DNA from: Dehalococcoidales bacterium
Lineage (GTDB): Bacteria > Chloroflexota > Dehalococcoidia > Dehalococcoidales > UBA2162
NCBI GenBank assembly: GCA_030648675.1
Contig: JAUSGV010000160.1
Coordinates: 1 to 12,752 of the forward strand
DNA: 12,752 bases
Direction: 5' to 3'
Positions 6,066 to 11,977 of the stretch are shown piece by piece (position 1 is the stretch's first letter; every line of letters starts with the position of its first letter). Below the pieces are notes generated by a model. The model was not told the DNA's origin and made no database searches. It saw only the letters and a program-made list of their open reading frames with translations. The translations under genes and the position numbers were made by a program.

Positions 6066-6090
6066 AGTCCCCAATCCCCAGTCCCCAGCC
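6066..6090. repeat. Heptamer tandem array 2 (3.5 units)
   Basis: The units are AGTCCCC, AATCCCC, AGTCCCC and a partial AGCC. The C-rich strand is again +. The array ends 2 bp before the -35 box of the following gene. Confidence 0.85.
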
Positions 6091-6092
6091 GA

Positions 6093-6121
6093 TTGACTCC
6101 CTCCCTTCAACTCTGTATTAT
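6093..6121 (+). promoter_or_regulatory. Promoter of the 404-residue membrane protein gene
   Basis: TTGACT (6093-6098) and TATTAT (6116-6121) have an exact 17-bp spacer. The ATG follows 9 bp after the -10 box and no Shine-Dalgarno is present between them, so a near-leaderless mRNA is predicted. Confidence 0.65.
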
Positions 6122-6130
6122 TGGCACAAG

Positions 6131-7345
6131 ATGAAAATCCTTAAAGGTCTGCTCATCAGCTTCCTCGGTTTTCTCCTCGGCTTATGCCTGGCTGTTTTCG
6201 GCCTGGCTTACACCGTTCACAGCACTGTCCTTAATCCTGCTTTTCTCCGTACCGAAATAAACGAGCTGGATATCTCCGGCCTTGTCCGCGATCTTGCCGC
6301 TCAGAACTCTAGCCAACCGGGTGACAATAACGGGATTTCGCAACAGGAAATGTTCACTGCCTTGAGCGATACCGTTACAGGGATGGAACCGATGATTAAA
6401 GAGCGGATTTCTGCCGCCACCGATTCCATCTACGATTATCTGCTTGGTAAAAAGCCAAACCCGGACCTGGCCGACACTCTTCGTAGTTCAATACTGAAAA
6501 CGGACTTTATCACCGCCGTGATCGACAAGATAGACCTGGGACCGGTTATCCAGCAGGTTCTCAACGAACAGCTCAGTACGGCCCCCTCCGGATACCAGGA
6601 TGACGTCGATACCGCTGTTACCCGGGTTGTTGCCGATATCACGCCGGCCGTTAAACAGCAAATCGAAGCGGCTGCCGACCCGATGCTCGATTACCTGGTC
6701 GGGAAGACAGACAGCTTCACGATCACGATTAATGTCGAACAGCTCAAGTCAAGTCTGAAAACCGCTTTGCACGATGTTGTATTTGCCTCACCTCCTCCGG
6801 ATCTGGCTGCCGTACCGGCCGCTCAGAGAGAAACGGTTTTTAATCAGCTTTTCGATAATTTTGCCGGGGGATTGGGAACATCGATACAACTCGACCAGTC
6901 GATTCTGGGGACTGATGCCAGGACTGGGTTGGTCGATGGCATCCGCCAGGCAGAAGACGGGTTGGCTCAAGCCCGGCAATATGTTGCCTGGTTCCAACTC
7001 GGCTATATGCTGCTGATTGTGTTGACGCTGGTGCTGATCGCGGCAATCGTCCTCGTGTATCGCGAGATGAGGGGCTCGACCCGATACCTGAGCATTGTAT
7101 TTTTAAGCTACGGAGTTTTGGAACTTGCGGGTGTGCTTGTCGGCCGCTATTTTGCCGCGAAAGAGTTACCGAATGCAGTTACCGACTTACCGGCGCCGCT
7201 CCAGACGTGGATGACCAATTTGGTCATCCGGCTGCTTGCCCCGACGGCGACCTACAGTATTGCCTTGATTGTCGCCGGCGTAGTCCTGCTGATTGTTTCT
7301 TTCGTTTACGCGAATCGGAAGGAACAAACCACGCAAGTTGCGTGA
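6131..7345 (+). CDS. Membrane protein of unknown function with an internal duplication
   Basis: This protein has 404 residues and I do not recognise a named family. One membrane helix lies at about 7-29. A large hydrophilic, mostly helical domain (30-285) is predicted to be outside the cytoplasm. Three further helices follow at about 288-310, 317-339 and 373-394, then a short basic tail. The external domain contains two similar segments. Residues 86-130 (EPMIKERISAATDSIYDYLL) and 171-215 (TPAVKQQIEAAADPMLDYLV) align through -GK and into LRSSILKTDFITAVID versus LKSSLKTALHDVV. This shape occurs in uncharacterised surface proteins of Chloroflexota as far as I recall. No catalytic motif was seen. 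The start codon follows directly on a promoter without a Shine-Dalgarno. Confidence 0.85.
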   Translation: MKILKGLLISFLGFLLGLCLAVFGLAYTVHSTVLNPAFLRTEINELDISGLVRDLAAQNSSQPGDNNGISQQEMFTALSDTVTGMEPMIKERISAATDSIYDYLLGKKPNPDLADTLRSSILKTDFITAVIDKIDLGPVIQQVLNEQLSTAPSGYQDDVDTAVTRVVADITPAVKQQIEAAADPMLDYLVGKTDSFTITINVEQLKSSLKTALHDVVFASPPPDLAAVPAAQRETVFNQLFDNFAGGLGTSIQLDQSILGTDARTGLVDGIRQAEDGLAQARQYVAWFQLGYMLLIVLTLVLIAAIVLVYREMRGSTRYLSIVFLSYGVLELAGVLVGRYFAAKELPNAVTDLPAPLQTWMTNLVIRLLAPTATYSIALIVAGVVLLIVSFVYANRKEQTTQVA

Positions 7346-7384
7346 GAACGCCTTAATTATCCTCTCGTTTTTCAAATCAACTGT

Positions 7385-7412
7385 TTGACTATTTCTCCCG
7401 TTTGTGTATGCT
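7385..7412 (+). promoter_or_regulatory. Probable promoter of the voltage-sensor-like gene
   Basis: TTGACT (7385-7390) is followed after 16 bp by TATGCT (7407-7412, 4 of 6 matches). The implied leader is about 30 nt to the ATG at 7450. Confidence 0.4.
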
Positions 7413-7449
7413 AAAAGTATATGTATCTTCAATTTGGGGGGGTTGGGGT

Positions 7450-8361
7450 ATGACCTCACGAAAGGATCGAACTGCTCGAACTGATCATCCTCAGGCGAAA
7501 GAAGTTGCAGGATCGAACAGTTACCGGTCAACGTATTCTGACAGGCTCGAGGCTATCGATAAACAGCCGCGGCGTCACTGGTTAATCCACTGGTCGGCAT
7601 TGGTGTTATCGCTGGTATCGCTGGGAATACTGATTTTGGGCATGGCCGTTTTCCGGGAACCCTTGCCTGAGACCTGGGTGTGGCTCGACATAGGAATCGG
7701 TGCTTTGTTTGCCATCGAGTTTTTTACCCGGAGCGGATTTCATTGGAACCCTTTGCGATATGTGAACACTCACCTCTTCGATTTTACCGCACTTGTTCCG
7801 GCTTTGATGTTTTTACATCACGGCGTATTTGCGGAAGGATTGTGGGTCTGGTTAATTCTCGTAACTCGTGTGACGCGTGCGTTTGACCGGGGACTGGGTG
7901 ACGGATTCATTGTGCATAATTTCTTCGCCCTGTTGGAAGGTTTTGAAGAAGAAATCACCGATCGGGTAACTCTGCGGATTATGGACCGTATTCAATCTGA
8001 TATGTCTGAGGGTAAGTTCGGCAGTAGTGCCGCTGACGCCATGGCAAAGCATAAACAAGCGGTGCTGAACAGAGTAAGGGCGGAACACCCTCACGACGGC
8101 ATCGGACTCGAGCTGGCGCGTTGGGTTGGCCTTGAAGATGCCGTCATCCGTGCCGAGGAGAGGATCTACGATGCCATGGTGGAAGTACTGAGAAGTCACG
8201 AGGTCGACGAAGTCATCCGTGCGAACCTGGAAACGATCTTTGCGGGTTTACGTGCTGAAATCGGCAAGAAAGCTTGGATCAAACATCTGGGAATCCCGGG
8301 CCGGGACTCTTCGGCGATTTCGGACACGAACCAGGGCGGCAGCGAAAATCAAGGTCAATGA
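7450..8361 (+). CDS. Voltage-sensor-like four-helix membrane protein without a pore domain
   Basis: The protein has 303 residues from the ATG at 7450, preceded by a G-rich stretch that can pair weakly with the ribosome. Upstream TTG/ATG codons at 7402 and 7408 are in frame but lie in the likely promoter. After a polar N-terminus come four hydrophobic segments at about 47-67, 76-93, 107-123 and 128-147. The second reads LDIGIGALFAIEFFTR (Glu90, Arg94), the third FDFTALVPA (Asp111), and the fourth LVTRVTRAFDR (Arg140, Arg143, Arg147). This is the S1-S4 pattern of the ion-transport voltage-sensor fold, with acidic residues in S2 and S3 and basic residues every third or fourth position in S4. No pore loop or TVGYG filter follows. 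Instead there is a helical, charged cytoplasmic tail (about 155-275) and a Ser/Gly/Gln-rich end. A sensor or proton-conducting role is possible. The assignment rests on pattern only. Confidence 0.6.
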   Translation: MTSRKDRTARTDHPQAKEVAGSNSYRSTYSDRLEAIDKQPRRHWLIHWSALVLSLVSLGILILGMAVFREPLPETWVWLDIGIGALFAIEFFTRSGFHWNPLRYVNTHLFDFTALVPALMFLHHGVFAEGLWVWLILVTRVTRAFDRGLGDGFIVHNFFALLEGFEEEITDRVTLRIMDRIQSDMSEGKFGSSAADAMAKHKQAVLNRVRAEHPHDGIGLELARWVGLEDAVIRAEERIYDAMVEVLRSHEVDEVIRANLETIFAGLRAEIGKKAWIKHLGIPGRDSSAISDTNQGGSENQGQ

Positions 8362-8393
8362 AATCAAGGATCGGCTTTCGAAGACAAGCTGGT

Positions 8394-8435
8394 CCCAGTC
8401 CCTAGTCCCTAGTCCCCAGTCCCCAATCCCCATTC
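8394..8435. repeat. Heptamer tandem array 3 (6 units)
   Basis: The units are CCCAGTC, CCTAGTC, CCTAGTC, CCCAGTC, CCCAATC and CCCATTC in perfect phase. The pair of CCTAGTC units followed by CCC-type units repeats the order seen in array 1, which suggests copying of a block rather than independent slippage. Confidence 0.9.
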
Positions 8436-8475
8436 CCTTTTTGGTCTTTTATCTTTGCTTTTTACTCTTTTCCCC

Positions 8476-8496
8476 GATCCCCAGTCCCCAGCCCCC
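8476..8496. repeat. Heptamer tandem array 4 (3 units)
   Basis: The units are GATCCCC, AGTCCCC and AGCCCCC, followed by AATG. The array occupies the place where a -35 box of the gatC promoter would be expected. Confidence 0.8.
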
Positions 8497-8500
8497 AATG

Positions 8501-8509
8501 TGTTATAAT
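8501..8509 (+). promoter_or_regulatory. Extended -10 promoter of gatC
   Basis: TGTTATAAT is a perfect extended -10 element (TGnTATAAT). The expected -35 position is inside heptamer array 4 and does not match TTGACA, as is common for extended -10 promoters. Confidence 0.6.
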
Positions 8510-8539
8510 TTCCCCCAGTTTCCCTATTCGGAGGCAATC

Positions 8540-8839
8540 ATGAAGATCAGCCATGAGGAAGTTCACCGCGTCTCTCTGCTCGCCCGCGTCGGCTTGACCG
8601 AAGCCGAGGTCGAGAGAATGAGCCGCCAGTTGTCCGACATTCTGGAGAACTTTGAGGTTCTGAAGCAGGTCGATACGGCCGGCGTTCCGCCCACAGCCCA
8701 GCCTATCGTCCGGCAGAACGTCATGCGGGATGACAAGGTTGAAGCCTCGTTGACTCCCGGCGAAGTCCTTGCCAACGCTCCGCAGAAAGAGGATGATTTT
8801 ATTCGCGTGAGGGCGATCCTCGACCAGTATTCATCGTGA
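8540..8839 (+). CDS. gatC: GatC, aspartyl/glutamyl-tRNA(Asn/Gln) amidotransferase subunit C
   Basis: GatC has 99 residues, the usual length of the family. It stabilises GatA and wraps around the GatA-GatB interface in the complex that converts misacylated Glu-tRNA(Gln) or Asp-tRNA(Asn) to the correct amide. The sequence shows the family landmarks: an N-terminal helix (ISHEEVHRVSLLARVGLTEAE), the segment ILENFEVLKQVDT, and the late motif LANAPQKEDDFIRVRAIL. The frame is open further upstream, but the ATG at 8540 is set by GGAGG 5 nt before it and by the family start. The gatA gene follows after 235 bp of repeat DNA, so the two may be on one transcript but not translationally coupled. gatB is absent from the window. 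Confidence 0.97.
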   Translation: MKISHEEVHRVSLLARVGLTEAEVERMSRQLSDILENFEVLKQVDTAGVPPTAQPIVRQNVMRDDKVEASLTPGEVLANAPQKEDDFIRVRAILDQYSS

Positions 8840-9005
8840 GGGACAAAGTTTAATGTCGTTGCGAGGGCACGTTCGTTTCGCTCAGTATAAACTCCGCCCG
8901 TGGCAGTCTAGGTATTTCCTCCCTTTTACAAAGGGCGGTCTGGAGGGATTTTCAAATTGTCATTCCGGACTCGATCCGGAATCCAGTCGGCCCGTTTTTT
9001 CGTAA
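8840..9005. repeat. Three different repeat elements in tandem between gatC and gatA
   Basis: The stretch holds a GTCGTTGCGAGG...GTGGCAGTCTA element (about 8853-8911), a CTCCCTTTTACAAAGGG... TGGAGGG element (about 8919-8951) related to the copy at 5002, and GTCATTCCGG...CCGGAATCCAG (8959-8986), whose stem TTCCGG/CCGGAA pairs. No gene was found here. Confidence 0.65.
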
Positions 9006-9015
9006 AGTCCCGGTT

Positions 9016-9033
9016 CATATGGGATTCCGTATG
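9016..9033. other. Hairpin in the gatA leader
   Basis: CATATGG and CCGTATG pair over 7 bp (one G-U pair) around a 4-nt loop, about 40 nt before the gatA start. A leader role is possible but nothing else supports it. Confidence 0.25.
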
Positions 9034-9074
9034 AGTCTTACGAATCGGAAAGGGATTATGGGAGATTTAGAGAG

Positions 9075-10583
9075 TTGAACCAGCATCGTCTCACCATCCA
9101 CGAAGCCCACGAGCTTCTTAAAACGAAAAAGATATCGTCGGTAGAGTTGACGAAAACTTACCTGGCGCGTATTGCCCAGGTGGAGCCTAAGGTTAAAGCT
9201 TTTGTCACCGTGGACGAGGACGGGGCATTGCAGCAGGCTAAAAAAGCCGACGAACTGATCGCCCGGGGCGATGTCTTTCCTCTTACCGGCATACCCGGAC
9301 TTATTAAAGACAACATCTGCACCCGGGGGCTTAAGACCACCTGCTCGTCGAAGATGCTGGAAAATTTCGTACCCCCGTATAATGCAACAGTTATAGAAAA
9401 ACTGAATGCCCTGGGAGCGGTAATAATCGGCAAGGCCAACATGGACGAGTTTGCCATGGGGTCTTCCACCGAGAATTCCGCCTTTTATACCACGCATAAC
9501 CCGTGGGATGTGTCGCGCGTACCGGGAGGCTCCAGTGGCGGTTCGGCCGCTGCCGTTGCGGCCGGTGAAGCGGTCTACGCTCTGGGTTCGGATACTGGCG
9601 GCAGCATCCGCCAGCCGGCGGGTTTTTGTAGTGTTACCGGATTGAAGCCAACTTATGGGCGGATCAGCCGCTACGGCCTGATCGCCTTCGCCAGTTCGCT
9701 CGACCAGATCGGTCCGCTCACGCAGGACGTCACCGATTGTGCTCTGGTAATGAATGCTATCTCCGGGCACGATTCCCGCGATTCTACGTCAGCCCCCGAC
9801 GCCGTTCCAGACTTTATGAGGTGCCTGAAAACCGGCCTCAAGGGTTTGCGCCTTGGTATTCCCCGTGAGTACTTTGTCGAGGGTATGCAGGCCGGGGTCG
9901 CGGAGTCGGTTCGAGCCGCTATTAAAAAGCTCGAGGAACTCGGGGCTACCATAAACTGGGACATATCACTCCCCCATACCCGTTACTCCCTTGCTGTTTA
10001 TTACATTATTGCTCCGTCGGAGGCTTCGGCTAATCTTGCCCGCTACGACGGTGTAAAATACGGCTTTTCCTACCAGGATACGCAAAACATGTGGGAAGCC
10101 ATGGAAAAAACTCGCGAATTCGGTTTCGGTCCAGAAGTGAAGCGCCGCATCATGCTGGGTACTTACGCCCTGTCCGCCGGTTATTATGATGCCTATTACC
10201 TCAAGGCACAGAAAGTCCGCACCATAATCCGGCAGGAATTCGATGAGGCGTTCCAGAAAGTCGACGCCTTGATTACGCCCACTTCTCCCAGCGTTCCCTT
10301 CAAGATCGGGGAGAAGTCCGACGACCCGCTCCAGATGTATTTGAGCGACGTATGTACAATACCTATCAACATCGCCGGCGTTCCGGCTGTTTCTATTCCC
10401 GCCGGTTTCGCTTCATCCCGAGCGGAGTCGAGAGATTCATCCCGAGCGGAGTCGAAGGACGATAATTTGCCGGTTGGCATGCAGGTCATCGGCAAGCCAT
10501 TTGGCGAGGAGATTATCTTTCAGGTAGCCTACGCTTATCAGCAGGCTACTGATTGGCACAAGAGGTCGCCCGATATATCATAA
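9075..10583 (+). CDS. gatA: GatA, amidotransferase subunit A (glutaminase), with a repeat-derived insertion
   Basis: GatA has 502 residues and releases ammonia from glutamine for the GatB active site. The amidase-signature triad is intact: Lys78 in GLIKDN, the cis-Ser near 153 in GGSSGGSAAAVAA, and Ser177 in SDTGGSIRQPAG. Family landmarks such as MDEFAMGSSTENS and YYIIAPSEASANLARYDGVKYG are present. The start is TTG at 9075; no ATG or GTG lies between the upstream in-frame stop (9003-9005) and this codon. The nearest purine-rich site is GGGAG about 10 nt before it. Residues 447-462 (SSRAESRD, SSRAESKD) are encoded by two 24-bp direct repeats inserted between IPAGF and LPVGMQVIGKPF. Most relatives have only a short turn there as I recall. 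The insert lies outside the triad and the reading frame is kept, so the enzyme probably still works. Confidence 0.97.
   Translation: MNQHRLTIHEAHELLKTKKISSVELTKTYLARIAQVEPKVKAFVTVDEDGALQQAKKADELIARGDVFPLTGIPGLIKDNICTRGLKTTCSSKMLENFVPPYNATVIEKLNALGAVIIGKANMDEFAMGSSTENSAFYTTHNPWDVSRVPGGSSGGSAAAVAAGEAVYALGSDTGGSIRQPAGFCSVTGLKPTYGRISRYGLIAFASSLDQIGPLTQDVTDCALVMNAISGHDSRDSTSAPDAVPDFMRCLKTGLKGLRLGIPREYFVEGMQAGVAESVRAAIKKLEELGATINWDISLPHTRYSLAVYYIIAPSEASANLARYDGVKYGFSYQDTQNMWEAMEKTREFGFGPEVKRRIMLGTYALSAGYYDAYYLKAQKVRTIIRQEFDEAFQKVDALITPTSPSVPFKIGEKSDDPLQMYLSDVCTIPINIAGVPAVSIPAGFASSRAESRDSSRAESKDDNLPVGMQVIGKPFGEEIIFQVAYAYQQATDWHKRSPDIS
10412..10459 (+). repeat. Two tandem 24-bp repeat units inside the gatA coding region
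   Basis: Units 10412-10435 and 10436-10459 share the core CCCGAGCGGAGTCGA and differ only near their ends (GAGA versus AGGA). The second unit resembles the intergenic elements at 11781-11803 and 12529-12552 (CATCCTGAGC...CGCGAAGGA). The total length of 48 bp is a multiple of three. Confidence 0.85.
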
Positions 10584-10662
10584 TCTTCTCTCCCCTTTGC
10601 GGGAGAGAACTTGTCCTGAGCCCTGTCCCGTACTTGATACGGGATTGATTCAGGAATTAAGA
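10584..10662. repeat. Palindromic repeats directly after gatA, one nested in another
   Basis: TTCTCTCCC (10586-10594) and GGGAGAGAA (10601-10609) form a 9-bp stem right after the gatA stop. ACTTGTCCTGAGC then begins a second family. It appears interrupted by TCCCGTACTTGATACGGGA, a third palindromic family, and is followed by ATTCAGGA. There is no T-tract, so this is not a standard terminator. Confidence 0.7.
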
Positions 10663-10675
10663 GCTTTCACTAATT

Positions 10676-10717
10676 CTCCTCTCCCCTTTGTGGGAGAGGA
10701 TTAAGGTGAGGGGATAT
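10676..10717. repeat. Left copy of the repeat that brackets the DUF559 gene
   Basis: CTCCTCTCCC, a short loop and GGGAGAGGA form a stem, followed by TTAAGGTGAGGGGATA. It has the same orientation as the copy at 11104-11170. Confidence 0.85.
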
Positions 10718-10757
10718 AATTCACCTTCATTATAAAAAAAGAATTGGGTAAAATTAC

Positions 10758-11132
10758 GTGGGCAAGCTCGTCCAAACAAAATTCGCAAAAGGCCTCAGAC
10801 ATAAACAAACTGAGGCGGAAAGGGTTCTATGGAAACACTTGCGAAATGCTCAATTGAATGGTGCAAAATTCCGACGACAAGAACCGATTGGCAATTACAT
10901 CGTAGATTTCGTTGCGTTTAAAGACAAACTGATAATCGAGATTGATGGCGGTCAGCATAATACCTGGCCGGTAATCGCGCAAGACAACTTACGATCTGAA
11001 TGGCTGCAAAAAGAAGGGTTTCGTGTCTTAAGATTCTGGAATAATGACGTCCTGCAAAATACCGACGGCGTCTTATCAGTTATAATAAATGCTTTAAAAC
11101 AATCTCCTCTCCCCATTGTGGGAGAGGACTAA
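10758..11132 (+). CDS. DUF559 (Vsr-like PD-(D/E)XK) endonuclease-domain protein
   Basis: This protein has 124 residues from a GTG start without a clear Shine-Dalgarno. It matches the DUF559 pattern closely: TEAERVLWKHLR (Glu19), KFRRQEPIGNYIVDF (Asp50), LIIEIDGGQH (Glu61, Asp63, His67), then FRVLRFWNNDVLQN and VLSVIINAL. Asp50 with Glu61-x-Asp63 forms a plausible metal site of the Vsr-like nuclease fold. Many such proteins are orphans of unknown role. The last eight or nine residues (SPLPIVGED) and the TAA stop are encoded by a palindromic repeat (11104-11170) whose sister copy lies just upstream of the gene. The natural C-terminus has thus probably been replaced by repeat sequence. The gene looks like an independent small unit rather than part of an operon. 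Confidence 0.88.
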   Translation: MGKLVQTKFAKGLRHKQTEAERVLWKHLRNAQLNGAKFRRQEPIGNYIVDFVAFKDKLIIEIDGGQHNTWPVIAQDNLRSEWLQKEGFRVLRFWNNDVLQNTDGVLSVIINALKQSPLPIVGED

Positions 11133-11170
11133 GAGTTTGCCCCGTACTTGATACGGGGTGAGGGGACATA
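11104..11170. repeat. Right copy of the bracketing repeat, split by a nested palindrome
   Basis: The stem CTCCTCTCCC/GGGAGAGGA and the tail CTAAG...GTGAGGGGACATA match the left copy. A 24-bp segment (11134-11157) containing CCCGTACTTGATACGGG interrupts the tail between AAG and GTGAGGGG. It is the same palindrome found at 10627-10646. Confidence 0.85.
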
Positions 11171-11195
11171 AAATATCCTCTCCAAGGGGGCAACA

Positions 11196-11579
11196 ATGCA
11201 ACATCAAATCGTGCTCGATAAAGTAAAAAAACGCCTCGTGGAAGGTGCCAGAAAGAGAGAAACGGTATTTTATGAGGATTTCCTCGCTGATGCCTCTTAC
11301 GGAGTTGTTGAAGAACAGGGTAAGCCAAACAAGTTAGGCACCATCTTGCGCGAAATTTCGCGCGAAGAAGTATTGATGGGTAATCCTCCGCTCTCTGCTA
11401 TTTGTGTTCTGAAAAAGGAAGGGACGCCCGGACCGGAATTTCGCTCGTTTATGGACCCGGCGGAACAATTGAATGAGCAACAGTTGAACGCTATGTGGCA
11501 ATTCATCCGCGACGCAGTTTTTGATTATTACGAAAAAAAAGAAAGCAGCAAAATCACCAAATTTAGGAGGTACCTGTGA
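11196..11579 (+). CDS. Conserved-looking protein of unknown function
   Basis: This 127-residue soluble protein starts at an ATG preceded by AAGGGGG. I do not recognise a named family. Residues 1-60 are mostly helical and charged. A central stretch LGTILREISREEVLMGNPPL followed by SAICVLKKEGTPGPEF (about 48-82) looks like the conserved core. I have an impression of similar uncharacterised proteins with a 'LG..L..I...E...G.P.LSA.V....G.PG.GF' pattern, but cannot name one. The C-terminal part (90-125) is helical and basic at the end. The stop codon overlaps the start of the next gene, so the two are translationally coupled. A terminator after the second gene makes them a two-gene operon. Confidence 0.75.
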   Translation: MQHQIVLDKVKKRLVEGARKRETVFYEDFLADASYGVVEEQGKPNKLGTILREISREEVLMGNPPLSAICVLKKEGTPGPEFRSFMDPAEQLNEQQLNAMWQFIRDAVFDYYEKKESSKITKFRRYL

Positions 11580-11755
11580 AATTTTTAGCTTGGTACACCA
11601 TCTTTTTTAATCTGGCGATTATCGCCCTGTTCATTCTTCATGCGGCCGGAATGGTCTCGAAACCACCGTTCTCGCAGCTTGAAGACATCGTCTGGGCTGT
11701 TTTCACCGTGCCCGTGGTTATTCTCGGTATCTGGGCTGTCACCAAAGCGAAATGA
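11576..11755 (+). CDS. Small two-helix membrane protein, coupled to the preceding gene
   Basis: This protein has 59 residues from a GTG start (11576-11578) that overlaps the preceding stop codon in the sequence GTGA. AGGAGG with a 5-nt spacing, inside the end of the preceding gene, is an excellent ribosome-binding site, which makes this short ORF convincing. It begins MKFLAWYTIFFNLAIIALFI, has a short loop (about residues 26-36) and a second hydrophobic helix (VWAVFTVPVVILGIWAV), and ends in a basic KAK. No family is recognised. The stop codon lies in the left arm of the intrinsic terminator. Together with the soluble protein before it, it could form a membrane-anchored pair such as an accessory or toxin-antitoxin-like module, but no specific evidence supports a toxin. 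Confidence 0.75.
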   Translation: MKFLAWYTIFFNLAIIALFILHAAGMVSKPPFSQLEDIVWAVFTVPVVILGIWAVTKAK

Positions 11756-11780
11756 AAAAGCCCTGGGCCTTTTTCATTTC
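11749..11780 (+). terminator. Intrinsic terminator of the two-gene operon
   Basis: GAAATGAAAAAG (11749-11760) and CTTTTTCATTTC (11769-11780) are perfect 12-bp arms around a GC-rich centre. A T-tract lies in the right arm and an A-tract in the left, so it could act in both directions. The left arm includes the last codons and stop of the small membrane protein. Confidence 0.85.
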
Positions 11781-11939
11781 GTCCTGAGCAACGCGAAGGA
11801 CCTGGGGGTGGCTGGTCATCCCGTGCTTGACACGGGATCCAGTGTAAAATGCAGGCCTTTTTTCATTCAGCACTTGATGCGGGATCCAGTCCCTCAAAAT
11901 GTTCTCTCTCCCCTTGTGGGAGAGATGAAAGTGAGGGGA
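11781..11939. repeat. Mosaic of dispersed repeats downstream of the terminator
   Basis: In order: GTCCTGAGCAACGCGAAGGAC (11781-11801) in the TCCTGAGC...GAAGGA family; GTCATCCCGTG with its pairing CACGGGATCCAG (11815-11842); AGGCCTTTTTTCATT (about 11852-11867), which resembles the terminator right arm; CACTTGATGCGGGATCCAG (11871-11889), a truncated second copy of the ATCCAG family; and TCTCTCCC/GGGAGAGA with the tail GTGAGGGG (11904-11939). AT-rich GGATTTT repeats follow (about 11963-11997). Confidence 0.7.
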
Positions 11940-11977
11940 AACAAAAACATACTACAAGTCAGTTTGGATTTTGGATT

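Larger units (their letters stand above)
5803..6130. other. Divergent 328-bp intergenic region filled with short repeats
   Basis: No gene was found here. In order it holds the rhomboid promoter (5812-5840), a fragment of the CTGA-ACTTGTCGAAGGGTCT repeat family (about 5885-5906), a degenerate copy of a 'tcattcccgcgaagacggg' type unit (about 5917-5942), a GNRA hairpin repeat (5951-5976), an AT-rich stretch, a heptamer array (6066-6090) and the promoter of the next plus-strand gene (6093-6121). Confidence 0.7.

Noticed and set aside
8219..8539. Extension of gatC upstream of 8540
   Set aside because: The added sequence overlaps the preceding gene and reads through heptamer arrays and the promoter. 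GGAGG and the family start both point to 8540.
9058..9077. ATG at 9058 as the gatA start
   Set aside because: It is out of frame with gatA and reaches TGA after a few codons.
9015..9770. A 251-codon open frame on the minus strand
   Set aside because: It lies antisense to the well-supported start of gatA, has no ribosome-binding site, and its translation is low-complexity and Arg/Gly-rich without any family pattern.
11196..11755. Toxin-antitoxin call for the coupled gene pair
   Set aside because: Size and coupling would fit, but neither protein has a recognisable toxin or antitoxin motif.
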